From positions 1 to 64,000 of the forward strand of contig NZ_JARESE010000010.1 of NCBI RefSeq assembly GCF_029076845.1: a stretch of DNA of 64,000 nt, given 5' to 3'. Numbering within the stretch: position 1 is the stretch's first letter; each line of letters begins with the position of its first letter. The position numbers and the translations under genes were made by a program. This DNA is from Novosphingobium album (ex Liu et al. 2023). GTDB lineage: Bacteria > Pseudomonadota > Alphaproteobacteria > Sphingomonadales > Sphingomonadaceae. The notes below the pieces were generated by a model. That model had not been told where the DNA came from. It worked only from the letters and a program-made list of their open reading frames with translations, and did no database searches. Of the stretch, positions 1 through 12,105 are shown one piece after another.

Positions 1-195
1 GCAGGAAACAATCGTCGCGCAAAATTGAGTCTAAACGATAGCGAACTTCAGATTCACCACACTAGATGCAGATCGGATTTGCGAATTCGATGAGGAGACC
101 AACGTCGCTCAGCGGGAAGGAGGACTAGACGGAAAGAGCAGCAGTGCGACGGCGAAAATCACCGCCGAACCTACGCTATTGCCGCCGATTACCCT
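1..195. other. Gene-free, lower-GC edge downstream of guaA
   Basis: No convincing coding frame, tRNA or terminator is visible. Base composition is near 50% GC by eye, clearly lower than the genes that follow. The 3' end of guaA is a known insertion target for tyrosine-recombinase islands, so this could be the border of an island lying to the left of the window. That is inference: no integrase or direct repeat can be seen here. Confidence 0.4.
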
Positions 196-1758
196 CTACT
201 CCCACTCGATCGTGCCCGGCGGCTTTGACGTATAGTCGTAGACCACGCGGTTGATGCCCTTCACCTCGTTGATGATCCGGGTCGCGACCTGGCTCAGGAA
301 GGTGGCGTCGAAGGGATAGATGTCGGCGGTCATGCCGTCGGTGGAGGTGACGGCGCGCAACGCGCAGACGCTGTCGTACGTGCGGCCGTCGCCCATCACG
401 CCCACGGTCTTGACCGGGAGCAGCACCGCGAAGGCTTGCCAGATCGCGTCGTACAGGCCGGCGTTGCGGATTTCCTCAAGGTAGATGGCGTCGGCCTTGC
501 GCAGGATATCGCAGCGCTCGCGGTTGACTTCGCCGGGGATGCGGATGGCAAGGCCGGGGCCGGGGAACGGATGGCGGCCCACGAAGATCTCGGGCAGGCC
601 CAGCTCGCGGCCCAGTTCGCGCACTTCGTCCTTGAACAGCTCGCGCAAGGGCTCGACCAGCTTCATGTTCATCCGCTCGGGCAGGCCGCCGACGTTGTGA
701 TGGCTCTTGATCGTCACCGAAGGCCCGCCGGTGAACGAGACGCTTTCGATCACGTCGGGATAGAGCGTGCCTTGCGCGAGGAATTCGGCGCCGCCGATCT
801 TCTTCGCCTCATCCTCGAACACGTCGATGAAGGTCTTGCCGATGAACTTGCGCTTGGCCTCGGGATCGGTGACGCCCTCCAGCCCCTTGAGAAACAGGGT
901 GGAGGCATCCACATGCACCAGCGGAATGTTGTAGGCGTTGCGGAACAGGCTGACGACCTGCTCGGCCTCGCCCAGCCGCATCAGGCCGTGATCGACGAAC
1001 ACGCAAGTGAGCTGATCGCCGATCGCCTCGTGGATCAGCACGGCGGCCACGGCGGAATCGACCCCGCCCGACAGGCCGCAGATCACCCGCCCCTCGCCCA
1101 CCTGCTCACGGATCTCGGCGATCTTGGTCTTGCGGAATTCCGCCATGGTCCAGTCGCCGGCCATGCCGCAGACGTGGCGCACGAAATTCTTCAGCAGCTT
1201 GCCGCCATCGGGCGTGTGCACCACTTCGGGATGGAACTGCATCGCATAGATGCGTTTTTCGTCGTTGGCGATCACCGCGTAAGGCGCGCCGGCGCTGGCG
1301 GCGACGGGGCGGAAGCCTTCGGCCAGCGCGGTGACCTTGTCACCGTGGCTCATCCAGACCTGATGGCGCTCACCCACCGACCACAGCCCGTCGAACAGCG
1401 CGCACTGGTCGCCGATCTCGATGAAGGCGCGGCCGAACTCGCCCGAATCGCCCGGCAGCACTTCGCCGCCCATCTGGTGCATCAGCGCCTGCTGGCCGTA
1501 GCAGATGCCCAGCACTGGCCGGCCGCTTGCAAGGATCGCCTCGGGAATGCGCGGCCCGTCGGCATCGAGCACCGAGGCGGGCGAGCCCGAGAGGATCACG
1601 CCGACCGGGTCGAGCCGGGCGAAAGCCTCCTGCGCATGGGAAAACGGCGCGATTTCCGAATAGACGCCCGCCTCGCGCACGCGGCGGGCGATAAGCTGGG
1701 TCACCTGGCTGCCGAAATCGACGATCAGGACGGAATCGGATTGCTGCGAACTGGTCAT
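196..1758 (-). CDS. guaA: GMP synthase (glutamine-hydrolysing)
   Basis: Converts XMP, ATP and glutamine to GMP in the cytosol, the last step of guanine nucleotide synthesis. The N-terminal class I glutamine amidotransferase has the nucleophile Cys in GICYGQQAL and the His/Glu of MQFHPEV. The ATP-pyrophosphatase domain follows with the P-loop [10 protein letters not shown], and the C-terminal dimerisation domain ends in PPGTIEWE. The start at 1758 ([18 protein letters not shown]) gives 520 aa, the usual length; the reading frame stays open upstream for 62 codons, but those residues do not resemble the family. It is transcribed away from the UrcA-like gene. Identity is certain. Confidence 0.97.
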   Translation of the reverse strand: MTSSQQSDSVLIVDFGSQVTQLIARRVREAGVYSEIAPFSHAQEAFARLDPVGVILSGSPASVLDADGPRIPEAILASGRPVLGICYGQQALMHQMGGEVLPGDSGEFGRAFIEIGDQCALFDGLWSVGERHQVWMSHGDKVTALAEGFRPVAASAGAPYAVIANDEKRIYAMQFHPEVVHTPDGGKLLKNFVRHVCGMAGDWTMAEFRKTKIAEIREQVGEGRVICGLSGGVDSAVAAVLIHEAIGDQLTCVFVDHGLMRLGEAEQVVSLFRNAYNIPLVHVDASTLFLKGLEGVTDPEAKRKFIGKTFIDVFEDEAKKIGGAEFLAQGTLYPDVIESVSFTGGPSVTIKSHHNVGGLPERMNMKLVEPLRELFKDEVRELGRELGLPEIFVGRHPFPGPGLAIRIPGEVNRERCDILRKADAIYLEEIRNAGLYDAIWQAFAVLLPVKTVGVMGDGRTYDSVCALRAVTSTDGMTADIYPFDATFLSQVATRIINEVKGINRVVYDYTSKPPGTIEWE

Positions 1759-2013
1759 GATCAGCGCGTTACGCAGGTCCGCGGCCAAAATCCAGCGGGC
1801 TACGCGGGTTGCGCGCAGCTCAAGCCGGAGCGCGCGGCGTGGCGCGGAATTCCCCGCCAAATCTAAAGCTTGCTTCAGGTCTTGCGAAATCGGCAACCCC
1901 GGCTGCCTTTTTCGCACTTGCACAATTTTGCTGCAATGCAACAATCACCGTGCAATCAGAGCAAAAGCGGATGTCCCACGAAAGGCGGCTGAACTTTCAG
2001 GAAGGACAATGCG

Positions 2014-2319
2014 ATGAAAAAGCTGATCATTTCCGGTTTCGCCGCTGCCTGTCTCGTCGCCGCGCCCGCGGCCTTCGCCGAGCAGGTCACGGTCAAGATC
2101 AATTATACCGACCTCGATCTCTCCCGCCCCGACGACGTGCTGGCCTTGCGCAACCGGGTGCGCAACGCCGTTCGCGAAGCTTGCGCGCCGACATCGGCGG
2201 TCATCGGCTACTATTCCTCGGATGCGTCCTGCGCGAAGGATGCGATTGCGCGGGCCGAGGCCCAGATCCAGAGCGGCCGCACCCTGGCGCTTGCCATGGC
2301 CGGCGACGGCAAGCGCTAA
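2014..2319 (+). CDS. UrcA family secreted protein
   Basis: A 101-aa protein with a signal peptide of about 22 residues (MKKLIISGFAAACLVAAPAAFA) followed by the pattern of UrcA proteins: VKINYTDLDLS, then an R-rich helix (LRNRVRNAVREAC) and a second cysteine (DASCAKDAIARAEAQ). The two cysteines probably form a disulfide in the periplasm. UrcA proteins are common in sphingomonads and caulobacters and their function is poorly defined. An AGGAAGG ribosome-binding site lies just upstream of the ATG. It is followed by a 26-codon ORF in the same direction and a terminator. Confidence 0.8.
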   Translation: MKKLIISGFAAACLVAAPAAFAEQVTVKINYTDLDLSRPDDVLALRNRVRNAVREACAPTSAVIGYYSSDASCAKDAIARAEAQIQSGRTLALAMAGDGKR

Positions 2320-2473
2320 CCCTTCGATTTTCGGAACTTTCGTGCCGGGCCGTCCGATCCGTCGGGCGGCCCGTTCGATTCGCAATCGTTGCCGCCGCGT
2401 AAACGCGCGGCTTGCGAAAAATGCAAGTTATTTTGTTTCATTTGCGCTTGCAAAAATTACTAACCTACCTTAG

Positions 2474-5310
<2,837 letters not shown>

Positions 5311-5311
<1 letters not shown>

Positions 5312-5452
5312 GACCGATCGACATTCAGAAGATGACGTGCCGAAAATGGGGGTTTTTCGGGACCCGGAGCGCAGCGTACTAAAGGTACGTGAGCACCGGA
5401 AGCACGGAAAATCGCCATTTGCAGGCCGTCAGGGCTGAATGTCGATCGGCCC
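5311..5452. repeat. 142-bp nested long hairpin after gyrB
   Basis: The region between the convergent gyrB and flavoprotein genes folds end to end. The outer arms, 5314-5328 (CCGATCGACATTCAG) and 5435-5449, are perfect inverted copies and extend to 17 of 18 pairs. Nested inside are TGACG/CGTCA (5333-5337, 5427-5431), AAATGG/CCATTT (5344-5349, 5415-5420), TTTTC/GAAAA, CCGG/CCGG and CGTAC/GTACG (5375-5379, 5385-5389) around a TAAAG loop. It could be a structured RNA, a bidirectional terminator or a member of a dispersed repeat family; no second copy occurs in this window. Confidence 0.6.
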
Positions 5453-5471
5453 TGGGCGGGTAGCCGGATTG

Positions 5472-7091
5472 CTACCCGCTGTTCCGGCCGTTTTCCAGGA
5501 AGTACCAGATCGCTGAGATCACCACCGAGCCTTCGCCGACGGCCGAGGCCACGCGCTTGACCGAGCCGGTGCGCACGTCGCCGACAGCGAAGATGCCCGG
5601 ACGCGAGGTTTCGTAGGGCGATTGCGCGCCGGCTTCGGCCCCGGTCCTGACAAAGCCGCGCTCGTCCAGCTCGACCAGGCCCGAGAGCCATTCGGTGTTC
5701 GGCGCAGCGCCGATCATCACGAACAGCGCGCTGGTATCGATCCGGTTGTCGCCGCCGGGCTGCTTCAGCGTGACACCTTGCAAGTGATCATCGCCATGCA
5801 GGGCCGAGACTTCGGTGTGGTAATGGATGGTGATGCGCGGATCTGCCTCCAGACGCTGCGAGAGATAGGCCGACATCGATTCCGCCAGCCCGCCGCCGCG
5901 CACCACGACATGGACATGGCGCGCTACGCGCGAGAGGTACATCGCGGCTTGCCCGGCCGAATTGCCGCCGCCGATCACCACCACCTCGGTCTTGCGGCAG
6001 AAGCGCGCTTCCATCTCGGTCGCGGCATAGAACACGCCCTTGCCTTCCAGGTCGGCAAGCCGGTCGATCGGCAGCCGCCGGTATTGCACGCCGGTCGCCA
6101 CCAGCAGGGCGCGGGCGCAGATCACGCCGTCCTCGATCGTCGCGCAGAACAGGCCGTCGGGCCGCTGCTCCAGCCCGCTGACCCGGCGCGGCATGGCAAA
6201 GCGCGTGCCGAACTTGAGCGCCTGGATCTGGCCGCGATAGACCAGGTCCGATCCCGAGATGCCGGTGGGAAAGCCCATGTAGTTCTCGATCCGGCTGGAG
6301 GTGCCCGCCTGCCCGCCGATCGCCGCATCCTCGATCACCAGCGCCGCCACGCCCTCTGCCCCGGCATAGACCGCCGCGGCGACGCCCGCCGGCCCGCCGC
6401 CAACGATCAGCAAGTCCACTTCCGGGTTCTCGCCCGCGTCGAGATCGAGATGGAGCAGCCGGGCGATCTTGCGCGGGGTGGGCTCGGCAACGATGTGGTC
6501 GCGCGCGAAGATCACCGCCGGTTCGTGATGCGCCAGCTGGCACAGCCGCGAGGCTTCCGCCTCCGCCGAATCGAGATCGAAGGACTGGAACGGGATGCGG
6601 TTGCGCGCCAGGAAGCTTTCCACCCGCTGCACTTGCGGATCGCGATCGGCACCGATCACCTTGATCGCGCTGCCTTGCGAGGCGAACTGCCGCTGCCGGC
6701 GCGCGGCGAACACGGTGATGACATGGTCCGACAGTTCGGGAACGCGCGCCATCAGCGCCAACATCGCTTCGCGCGGGGCTTCCAGCGTGCGCGTCGCCAT
6801 CGAGGCGCGCATCGGCAGGTAATAGCTGCCGGAATTGAGGAAGGCGATCTCGCCCATGAACTGGGTGGCGCCGATGCCCGATTCGTAAAGCCGCTCGCCC
6901 GAATAGGGATCGACGAGTTCCACCTCGCCTTCCAGCACATAGACGAACTTGTCCATCGGCTCGCCCACGTCGGCCACGATCGCGCCCGCGTGGTAATGCC
7001 GTTCCTCGGCGATCTCGCGGATCGCGGCGAGGTGATCGTCCGCGAGCGGAACCCGCTTCATCACTTCCAGGTCGGCGCCGATCGTTTCCAT
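5472..7091 (-). CDS. FAD-dependent oxidoreductase with N-terminal cyclic-nucleotide-binding domain
   Basis: A 539-aa cytosolic flavoprotein. Residues 1-135 form a cNMP-binding-type barrel (VLEGEVELVDPYSGERL, MGEIAFLNSGSYY). The rest is a thioredoxin-reductase-like fold with FAD motif VGGGPAGVAAAVYAGAEG, the GGQAGTSSRIENYMGFP signature and NAD(P) motif VIGGGNSAGQAAMYLSR. Databases often name such proteins thioredoxin reductase, but the redox CxxC is missing: the expected position reads GVFYAATEMEARFC. Electron acceptor and ligand are unknown. The start at 7091 (METIGADLEV) is where homology begins. Confidence 0.85.
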   Translation of the reverse strand: METIGADLEVMKRVPLADDHLAAIREIAEERHYHAGAIVADVGEPMDKFVYVLEGEVELVDPYSGERLYESGIGATQFMGEIAFLNSGSYYLPMRASMATRTLEAPREAMLALMARVPELSDHVITVFAARRQRQFASQGSAIKVIGADRDPQVQRVESFLARNRIPFQSFDLDSAEAEASRLCQLAHHEPAVIFARDHIVAEPTPRKIARLLHLDLDAGENPEVDLLIVGGGPAGVAAAVYAGAEGVAALVIEDAAIGGQAGTSSRIENYMGFPTGISGSDLVYRGQIQALKFGTRFAMPRRVSGLEQRPDGLFCATIEDGVICARALLVATGVQYRRLPIDRLADLEGKGVFYAATEMEARFCRKTEVVVIGGGNSAGQAAMYLSRVARHVHVVVRGGGLAESMSAYLSQRLEADPRITIHYHTEVSALHGDDHLQGVTLKQPGGDNRIDTSALFVMIGAAPNTEWLSGLVELDERGFVRTGAEAGAQSPYETSRPGIFAVGDVRTGSVKRVASAVGEGSVVISAIWYFLENGRNSG

Positions 7092-7218
7092 GCCGTGATT
7101 CCGATTCGCCAGGGGGCCGGGATCACCAGCAGTGACACGCCGCGCGGCACCTGGGAACCCGCCCCCGCGCATCCGGCCCGGCTTGGCCCGCGCCCGCGCG
7201 CGCCCTATATCGAGGGGC

Positions 7219-7608
7219 ATGACCAAAGCCCCCGGTAGCGATGCCCTCCATGCCCTGGCGCAAGCCGCGTTCCAGCGCATCCCGCCGCCATTCGCCGCCC
7301 ACCTGGACGGGATCACGATCCGCATCGAGGAATTCGCCGACGACGAGACGCTGGCAGCGCTGGGGATCGAAGACCCCTGGGAACTGACCGGGCTCTACCA
7401 TGGCCGGCCGATGGATGAGGAATCGATCTGGTCCTCGGGCGATCTGCCGCCGGTGATCACGCTCTATCGCCAGCCGCTGCTGGCCGAATGGTGCGAAACC
7501 GGAGTGCGGCTCGCCGATCTGGTGACGCATGTGGTGATCCACGAAGTCGGCCATCATTTCGGCTTGTCGGACGAGGCGATGCACGCGCTCGAACGGCAGG
7601 CGGGCTAG
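7219..7608 (+). CDS. Zincin-like metallopeptidase family protein
   Basis: A 129-aa protein with the zinc-binding motif HEVGHHFGLSD near the C-terminus (HExxHxxGxxD), the hallmark of the small minimal-metalloprotease family (Pfam Zincin_1 type). It lacks a signal peptide and is probably cytosolic. The preceding region (LYRQPLLAEWCE, LVTHVVIHE) fits the family. The start at 7219 (MTKAPGSDALHAL) follows GAGGGGC. Its substrate is unknown. It is upstream of the nucleotidase in the same direction, separated by 66 bases. Confidence 0.8.
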   Translation: MTKAPGSDALHALAQAAFQRIPPPFAAHLDGITIRIEEFADDETLAALGIEDPWELTGLYHGRPMDEESIWSSGDLPPVITLYRQPLLAEWCETGVRLADLVTHVVIHEVGHHFGLSDEAMHALERQAG

Positions 7609-7674
7609 CAGCGGCATCCCTGGCGGATGGCGCGCGGTCTTGCCGCCGTCATGCGCAGCGGCGATACGCAAGGC

Positions 7675-9423
7675 ATGACTCGCCTGCTTCGCTTCGCCCC
7701 CGCCTTCGCCTCCATCCTGCTGGCCGCCTGCGCCACGCCGCAAGCCGCGCGGCAGGCGGCCGCGCCGGTCGAGATCGGCATTGTCGCGATCAACGATTTC
7801 CACGGCGCGCTGGAACCGCCCCGGCAGGCCGTGCCCGCGCCCGACGGCATGGGCGGCAGCGCGCCGGTGCCCGCGGGCGGCGCGGCCTGGCTTGCCTCGG
7901 CGATCGATTCGATCAAGGCGAAACATGCCAACCACGTCGTCGTCGCGGCGGGCGATCTGACCAGCGCCTCGCAGCTTGCCTCGTCGATCTATCTCGACGA
8001 GCCGGCGGTGGGCGTGATGAACCGCGTCGGGCTGGAATTCAACGCGGTGGGCAATCACGAGTTCGATCGCGGCCGCCGCGAACTGCTGCGCCTGCAGAAC
8101 GGCGGCTGCGAGAAGAACACCACGCGCGAGCCCTGCCAGATCGAAGCGTTCAAGGGCGCGGCCTATAAGTACCTTTCGGCCAGTACGATCACCGAAGACG
8201 GCTCCACCCTGTTTCCCGCGACCGGGCTGAAATCGTTCGGCACCGGCGCGAGCAAAGTGACGATCGGCTTCATCGGCCTGTCGCTGAAAGCCGTGCCGGA
8301 ACTGGTTTCGCCCGACGGCATCAAGGGCCTGACTTTCGCGGACGAGGCTGACACGATCAACCGGGCCGTGCCCCTGCTGAAACAGCAGGGCGCCGATGCC
8401 GTGGTCGTGCTGATCCATCAGGGCGGCAAGACCACCGACGATCCCGATCCGAATGGCTGCAAGGGCATGACGGGCGAGATCCTGCCGATCCTGGCCCGGC
8501 TCGATCCGCGCGTCGACGTGGTCGTCTCGGGCCACACCCACTGGGCCTATGTCTGCAACTACGGCGATGTCGATCCCGCGCGCCCGATCCTGCTGACCAG
8601 CGCGGGCGTCTATGGCGAGCTTGTCACCGACATCACGCTGACGATCGACCCGGCGGCGGACCGCGTGGTCGCCAAGGCGGCGCACAACGTGATCGTCCAG
8701 TCGCCGGGCTATACCGGCGGGCGCGGCGCGGTGCCGAACAGCGATCGCTATCCCCGGTTCGCGCCGCGCGCCGATGTCGGCGAATATGTGCAGCGCTATG
8801 TCGATGCGGCCAGCGCCTATGCCCGGCAGCCGGTGGGCCACTTGTCCGGCCCGGCCGAAAAGCCCGACGGCCTGGCCAGCAACACCGGCGGCTTGCTGGG
8901 CAACCTGCTGGCCGACGCGCATCTGGCGGCAACGCGCGATGCCGGCGCGCGGATCGCCTTCACCAACCCCTTCGGCATCCGCGCTCCGCTGGTGCCGGCG
9001 GCCGACGGCAGCGTCACTTTCGGGCAGATCTATGCGGTGCAGCCGTTCAACAACACGCTCATCACCGAAACGCTGACGGGGGCCGAGATCCGGCAGGCGA
9101 TCGAGGAAGGGCTGGACGATAGCGGCGCACAGCAGATGCTGGCCCCTTCGGCCAATGTCCGCGTGACTTACGACATGACCCGCCCCTCGGGCCAGCGGGT
9201 GGTCGCGCTGACGATCGACGGCCAGCCGATCGATCCGGCCGCGACGTACCGGGTGGCGATCAACAACTTCCTTGCCGGCGGCGGGGATGGCTATGCGACG
9301 TTCGCCAGGGGCACCGACGCGCGGATCGGCATGTCGGACCTTGACGCGCTGGCTGCCTGGCTCGCCGCGGTGCCGGTGCGCCAGGTGCCGCCGGAAGAGC
9401 GCACCGTGCGGCTGGACAAGTAG
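7675..9423 (+). CDS. 5'-nucleotidase / bifunctional metallophosphatase lipoprotein
   Basis: A 582-aa UshA-type enzyme that hydrolyses nucleotides or related phosphoesters outside the cytoplasm. The N-terminus is a lipoprotein signal peptide with lipobox LLAAC. The metallophosphatase domain shows the metal ligands in AINDFHGAL, AAGDLT, VGNHEFDRG, LIHQGGK and SGHTHWAY. The C-terminal 5'-nucleotidase domain (from about residue 390) contains GGLLGNLLADAHL and ITNPFGIRAP-like sequence (FTNPFGIRAP) and ends FLAGGGDGYATF. The start at 7675 leaves the signal peptide at the N-terminus; the frame is open 16 codons further upstream. Confidence 0.9.
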   Translation: MTRLLRFAPAFASILLAACATPQAARQAAAPVEIGIVAINDFHGALEPPRQAVPAPDGMGGSAPVPAGGAAWLASAIDSIKAKHANHVVVAAGDLTSASQLASSIYLDEPAVGVMNRVGLEFNAVGNHEFDRGRRELLRLQNGGCEKNTTREPCQIEAFKGAAYKYLSASTITEDGSTLFPATGLKSFGTGASKVTIGFIGLSLKAVPELVSPDGIKGLTFADEADTINRAVPLLKQQGADAVVVLIHQGGKTTDDPDPNGCKGMTGEILPILARLDPRVDVVVSGHTHWAYVCNYGDVDPARPILLTSAGVYGELVTDITLTIDPAADRVVAKAAHNVIVQSPGYTGGRGAVPNSDRYPRFAPRADVGEYVQRYVDAASAYARQPVGHLSGPAEKPDGLASNTGGLLGNLLADAHLAATRDAGARIAFTNPFGIRAPLVPAADGSVTFGQIYAVQPFNNTLITETLTGAEIRQAIEEGLDDSGAQQMLAPSANVRVTYDMTRPSGQRVVALTIDGQPIDPAATYRVAINNFLAGGGDGYATFARGTDARIGMSDLDALAAWLAAVPVRQVPPEERTVRLDK

Positions 9424-9438
9424 GAGGGTTTGCCCGGC

Positions 9439-9460
9439 AATGCGCCGATAGGCGCATTTT
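9439..9460. terminator. Hairpin terminator between convergent genes
   Basis: Perfect 8-bp stem AATGCGCC / GGCGCATT with a GATA loop, followed by TTTT. It ends the nucleotidase gene. The ATGCGCC-N4-GGCGCAT core is the same as the first hairpin of the repeat at 18648-18776, so it may be a fragment of that family. Confidence 0.65.
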
Positions 9461-9473
9461 CAAACCATCCCCT

Positions 9474-9965
9474 TCAACCGAACAGCCACCGCCCCAGCAG
9501 GCGGTGGAACGGGAAGGTGAAGAACCCGGCCGTCAGCAGCGCGCCCAGGCACAGGCCGCGCACCAGCCGCTTGTGCAGCGCATGGTTGTGCCGCCGCGCG
9601 GCCAGCACCAGCGCGGGCAGCAGCACCAATGTGATCACCGACAGCAGATGGATCACGCTGAACCCGCCGTGATTGGTGAAGCGCAGGCGAAAGCTGACAA
9701 GGGCCGTCACCGCCAGCGCCGTCACCCAGGCATAGCCGGCCACGCGATGCCGCAAGGTGCCGCGCCGCATCCACAGGATCGCCGGCGTCAGCGCCAGGGT
9801 CAGCGCCATCGTGGCCAGGTGCAGCCACAGCTCCCACGGCAGCTTGCCCCAATCGGCCGAACCTTTCGCGACCGCGGTGACGACGAAGCCCAGCAGCACC
9901 AGCGCCAGCACGCCGATGACCTTCTCGATCCGGTCGGGCATGAGCGAAACCGGCTTGCCTGTCAT
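9474..9965 (-). CDS. Hypothetical integral membrane protein
   Basis: A 163-aa protein with four to five predicted membrane helices (VIGVLALVLLGFVVTAVA, WLHLATMALTLALTPAILW, AGYAWVTALAVTALVSF, VIHLLSVITLVLLPALVLA, LCLGALLTAGFFTF). Several histidines (H at WLHLA, SVIHLL, RRHNHALH, FHRLL) lie at helix ends, as in DUF2306-type heme or quinone-related membrane proteins, but I cannot name a family firmly. The start codon overlaps the stop of the upstream methyltransferase gene by ATGA, so the two are translationally coupled. Confidence 0.75.
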   Translation of the reverse strand: MTGKPVSLMPDRIEKVIGVLALVLLGFVVTAVAKGSADWGKLPWELWLHLATMALTLALTPAILWMRRGTLRHRVAGYAWVTALAVTALVSFRLRFTNHGGFSVIHLLSVITLVLLPALVLAARRHNHALHKRLVRGLCLGALLTAGFFTFPFHRLLGRWLFG

Positions 9966-11032
9966 GATGGAAACCCCGCTGCTTCGGGCCAGTTCGGATC
10001 GGCCAGCCCCATGACCTTGAACAAAGTGCCCATCTCGCCCTCGCCGATCAAGCGGTCGCGCGCGGCGTGGATCGCGGCGGCGTGCTGGGGCGCATAGGCG
10101 GCCAGGCTTTCGGCCCGCGTCTCGATCCCCAGCTCGCGCAGCCAGCGGCCCTGCGTGACCGTGCCCAGCCACCGGCAGCCGCGCGCCTGGGCGACTTGCA
10201 CCAGCGTTGCGAAATCGACGTGCGCGGTCAGGTCGGCCAGGCCCGGCATGGCGAAAGGATCGACCTTGCGATGCGCGCGCACCGCCTGCAGCGTCGATCC
10301 GGTTCGCGCGATATCATGGCCATAGTCGATGATCAGCGCCGCGCCGCCCTGTGCCAACAGCCGGCCGGCGATCTCGTCCACCACGGCGGCGGCACCGGGG
10401 CAAGTCTCGATGATGGTACCCGGCGCCATCTCGCGCATCGCCTCGGGCACGGCGGCGTCCATCGGCCTGTCACCCGCGACCGGGACGAAACGGCCATCGG
10501 CAAGACCCACCATGCGCTCGCGCCAGCCCTGCCCGGTCCTGACCAGCTGGCGGATCGGCAGCGCGTCGAGGAACTCGTTGGCGACCAGCAGGATCGGCCC
10601 GTCCCCCGGCACGCCGGACAAGTCATGATGCCACTGCGCCTGCGGCACCGTCACGCGCTGGGCCTCCCGCAAGGCGGGCGAGCTTTCGACGAAGTGCACC
10701 TTGGGCTGCAGGCCATAGCGCCGCGCCGCGCGCAAGGCATCGCGCGCCAGCGTGCCGCGCCCCGGCCCCAGCTCGACATAGTGCACCGGCGCCCCGTGCC
10801 CCGCGCGAATCCACATGTCGGCCAGCCACAGGCCGATCAGTTCGCCGAACATCTGGCTGATCTCGGGCGCGGTGACGAAATCGCCGGCCTCGCCCAGCGG
10901 ATCCTTGCCGGCGTAATAGCGCGCGTTCGATTCGCCCATGTACTGCGCCACGCTGATCGGCCCGTGGCGGATTATCAGCCGTTCGAAAATGCCCGCAAGC
11001 GATTCGGCCGGCGCGCCTGCTTCACCGTTCAT
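9962..11032 (-). CDS. SAM-dependent methyltransferase, MidA/NDUFAF7 family
   Basis: A 356-aa class I methyltransferase. The family opening GPISVAQYMGESN...YYAGKDPLGEAGDFVTAPEISQ and the SAM-binding motif YVELGPGRGTLARD are clear, as is the later LLVANEFLDALPIRQ. In mitochondria the homologue methylates an arginine of complex I subunit NDUFS2; the bacterial role is presumed similar but unproven. The gene overlaps lgt upstream by ATGA and the membrane-protein gene downstream by ATGA, making one tight operon. The start at 11032 (MNGEAGAPAESL) is fixed by that overlap. Confidence 0.88.
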   Translation of the reverse strand: MNGEAGAPAESLAGIFERLIIRHGPISVAQYMGESNARYYAGKDPLGEAGDFVTAPEISQMFGELIGLWLADMWIRAGHGAPVHYVELGPGRGTLARDALRAARRYGLQPKVHFVESSPALREAQRVTVPQAQWHHDLSGVPGDGPILLVANEFLDALPIRQLVRTGQGWRERMVGLADGRFVPVAGDRPMDAAVPEAMREMAPGTIIETCPGAAAVVDEIAGRLLAQGGAALIIDYGHDIARTGSTLQAVRAHRKVDPFAMPGLADLTAHVDFATLVQVAQARGCRWLGTVTQGRWLRELGIETRAESLAAYAPQHAAAIHAARDRLIGEGEMGTLFKVMGLADPNWPEAAGFPS

Positions 11033-11901
11033 GCCGTGGCGGGCCGTCCCGTTGCCAGCGGCGGCTTCATCAAGGCCCGCGTGACGGCCGCCAAGCCGAA
11101 CACCATCAACGGGATCGTCAGCCACTGGCCCATCGACAGGCCGGTGCGCAGCGCGAAGTCCTGAAGCTGGGCATCGGGCTCGCGGAAGAATTCGACGCAG
11201 AACCGGGCGAGCGAGATGCCGGTGGCGAACACGCCCACCAGCAGGCCGGGGCGAAAGCGCGCCCTGGTCTTCCAGAACAGCACCAGCATGACGATCATCA
11301 TCGCCAGCCCTTCCAGCCCGGCTTCGTAAAGCTGGCTGGGATGGCGCGGCAGCGGCCCGCCATCGGGAAAGACCATGGCCCAGGGAACCGAGGCATCGGT
11401 CACGCGGCCCCACAGCTCGCCATTGACGAAGTTGGCCAGCCGCCCGAACAACATGCCGAACGGCACGCAGACCGAAATGTAATCGCCCACGCGCAGCAGG
11501 TTCAGCCCGTTGCGCCAGGATACCCAGACCAGCGCCAGCACCACGCCGATCAGCCCGCCGTGAAAGCTCATGCCCCCGTGCCAGAGCTGGACCAGCTCGA
11601 CCGGGTGCCTGAACAGGTAGAAATCGGGCGAATAGAACAGCGCATAGCCCAGCCGTCCGCCCAGGATGATGCCCAGCGTGCAATAGAAGAACAGATCGTC
11701 GGCATGGCGCTGCGCGAGCGGCGCGCCGGGCAGCCTGATCATCCTGGTCAGGTGCCAGTAGCCCAGCACGATGCCCGCCAGATAGGCGAGCGAATAATAG
11801 CGCAGCGTGAAGAAGCCCAGGTCGATCCCGTTGCGCAGGCCCAGATCGAGCCAGTGGATCGGCTCATGCCCGGCGGCAGCGGCGGCTGTCAGAAGCAACA
11901 A
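11029..11901 (-). CDS. lgt: Prolipoprotein diacylglyceryl transferase
   Basis: Transfers diacylglycerol from phosphatidylglycerol to the lipobox cysteine of prolipoproteins at the inner membrane. Visible are multiple membrane helices and the Lgt signatures YYSLAYLAGIVLGYW, GGRLGYALFYSP, GGMSFHGGLIG, and the core GMLFGRLANFVNGELWGR. I chose a TTG start at 11901 (LLLLTAAAAAGHEPIHW) because GAGG precedes it by 9 bases and length becomes 290 aa, the family norm; an upstream ATG at 11970 would add a non-conserved 23 residues. First gene of the lgt-MidA-membrane protein operon. Confidence 0.92.
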   Translation of the reverse strand: MLLLTAAAAAGHEPIHWLDLGLRNGIDLGFFTLRYYSLAYLAGIVLGYWHLTRMIRLPGAPLAQRHADDLFFYCTLGIILGGRLGYALFYSPDFYLFRHPVELVQLWHGGMSFHGGLIGVVLALVWVSWRNGLNLLRVGDYISVCVPFGMLFGRLANFVNGELWGRVTDASVPWAMVFPDGGPLPRHPSQLYEAGLEGLAMMIVMLVLFWKTRARFRPGLLVGVFATGISLARFCVEFFREPDAQLQDFALRTGLSMGQWLTIPLMVFGLAAVTRALMKPPLATGRPATA

Positions 11902-12105
11902 GGGGCAAGACCTCGCGTTTGTCCGGTTGCCCGCCGCTGTCCGGGCGGGGCTCGTGCCGCCTTCTGGCATAGCCGCGCGCGCGATGGTAGCCGGCTCTTG
12001 CGCGCCGCCCGCGATTTCCGCTTCGCCGGGGAGCCCGCGCCGATTGCCTGTGCGCCGTGCGGCGCGGGTTTCCCTTCGCCCCGCCAGTGTCTAGATAGGC
12101 AGGGC

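Noticed and set aside
5472-7091. Thioredoxin reductase as the name for the flavoprotein
   Set aside because: The CxxC active site is missing.
11902-11970. Upstream ATG for lgt
   Set aside because: It adds 23 non-conserved residues; the TTG at 11901 has a proper ribosome-binding site.
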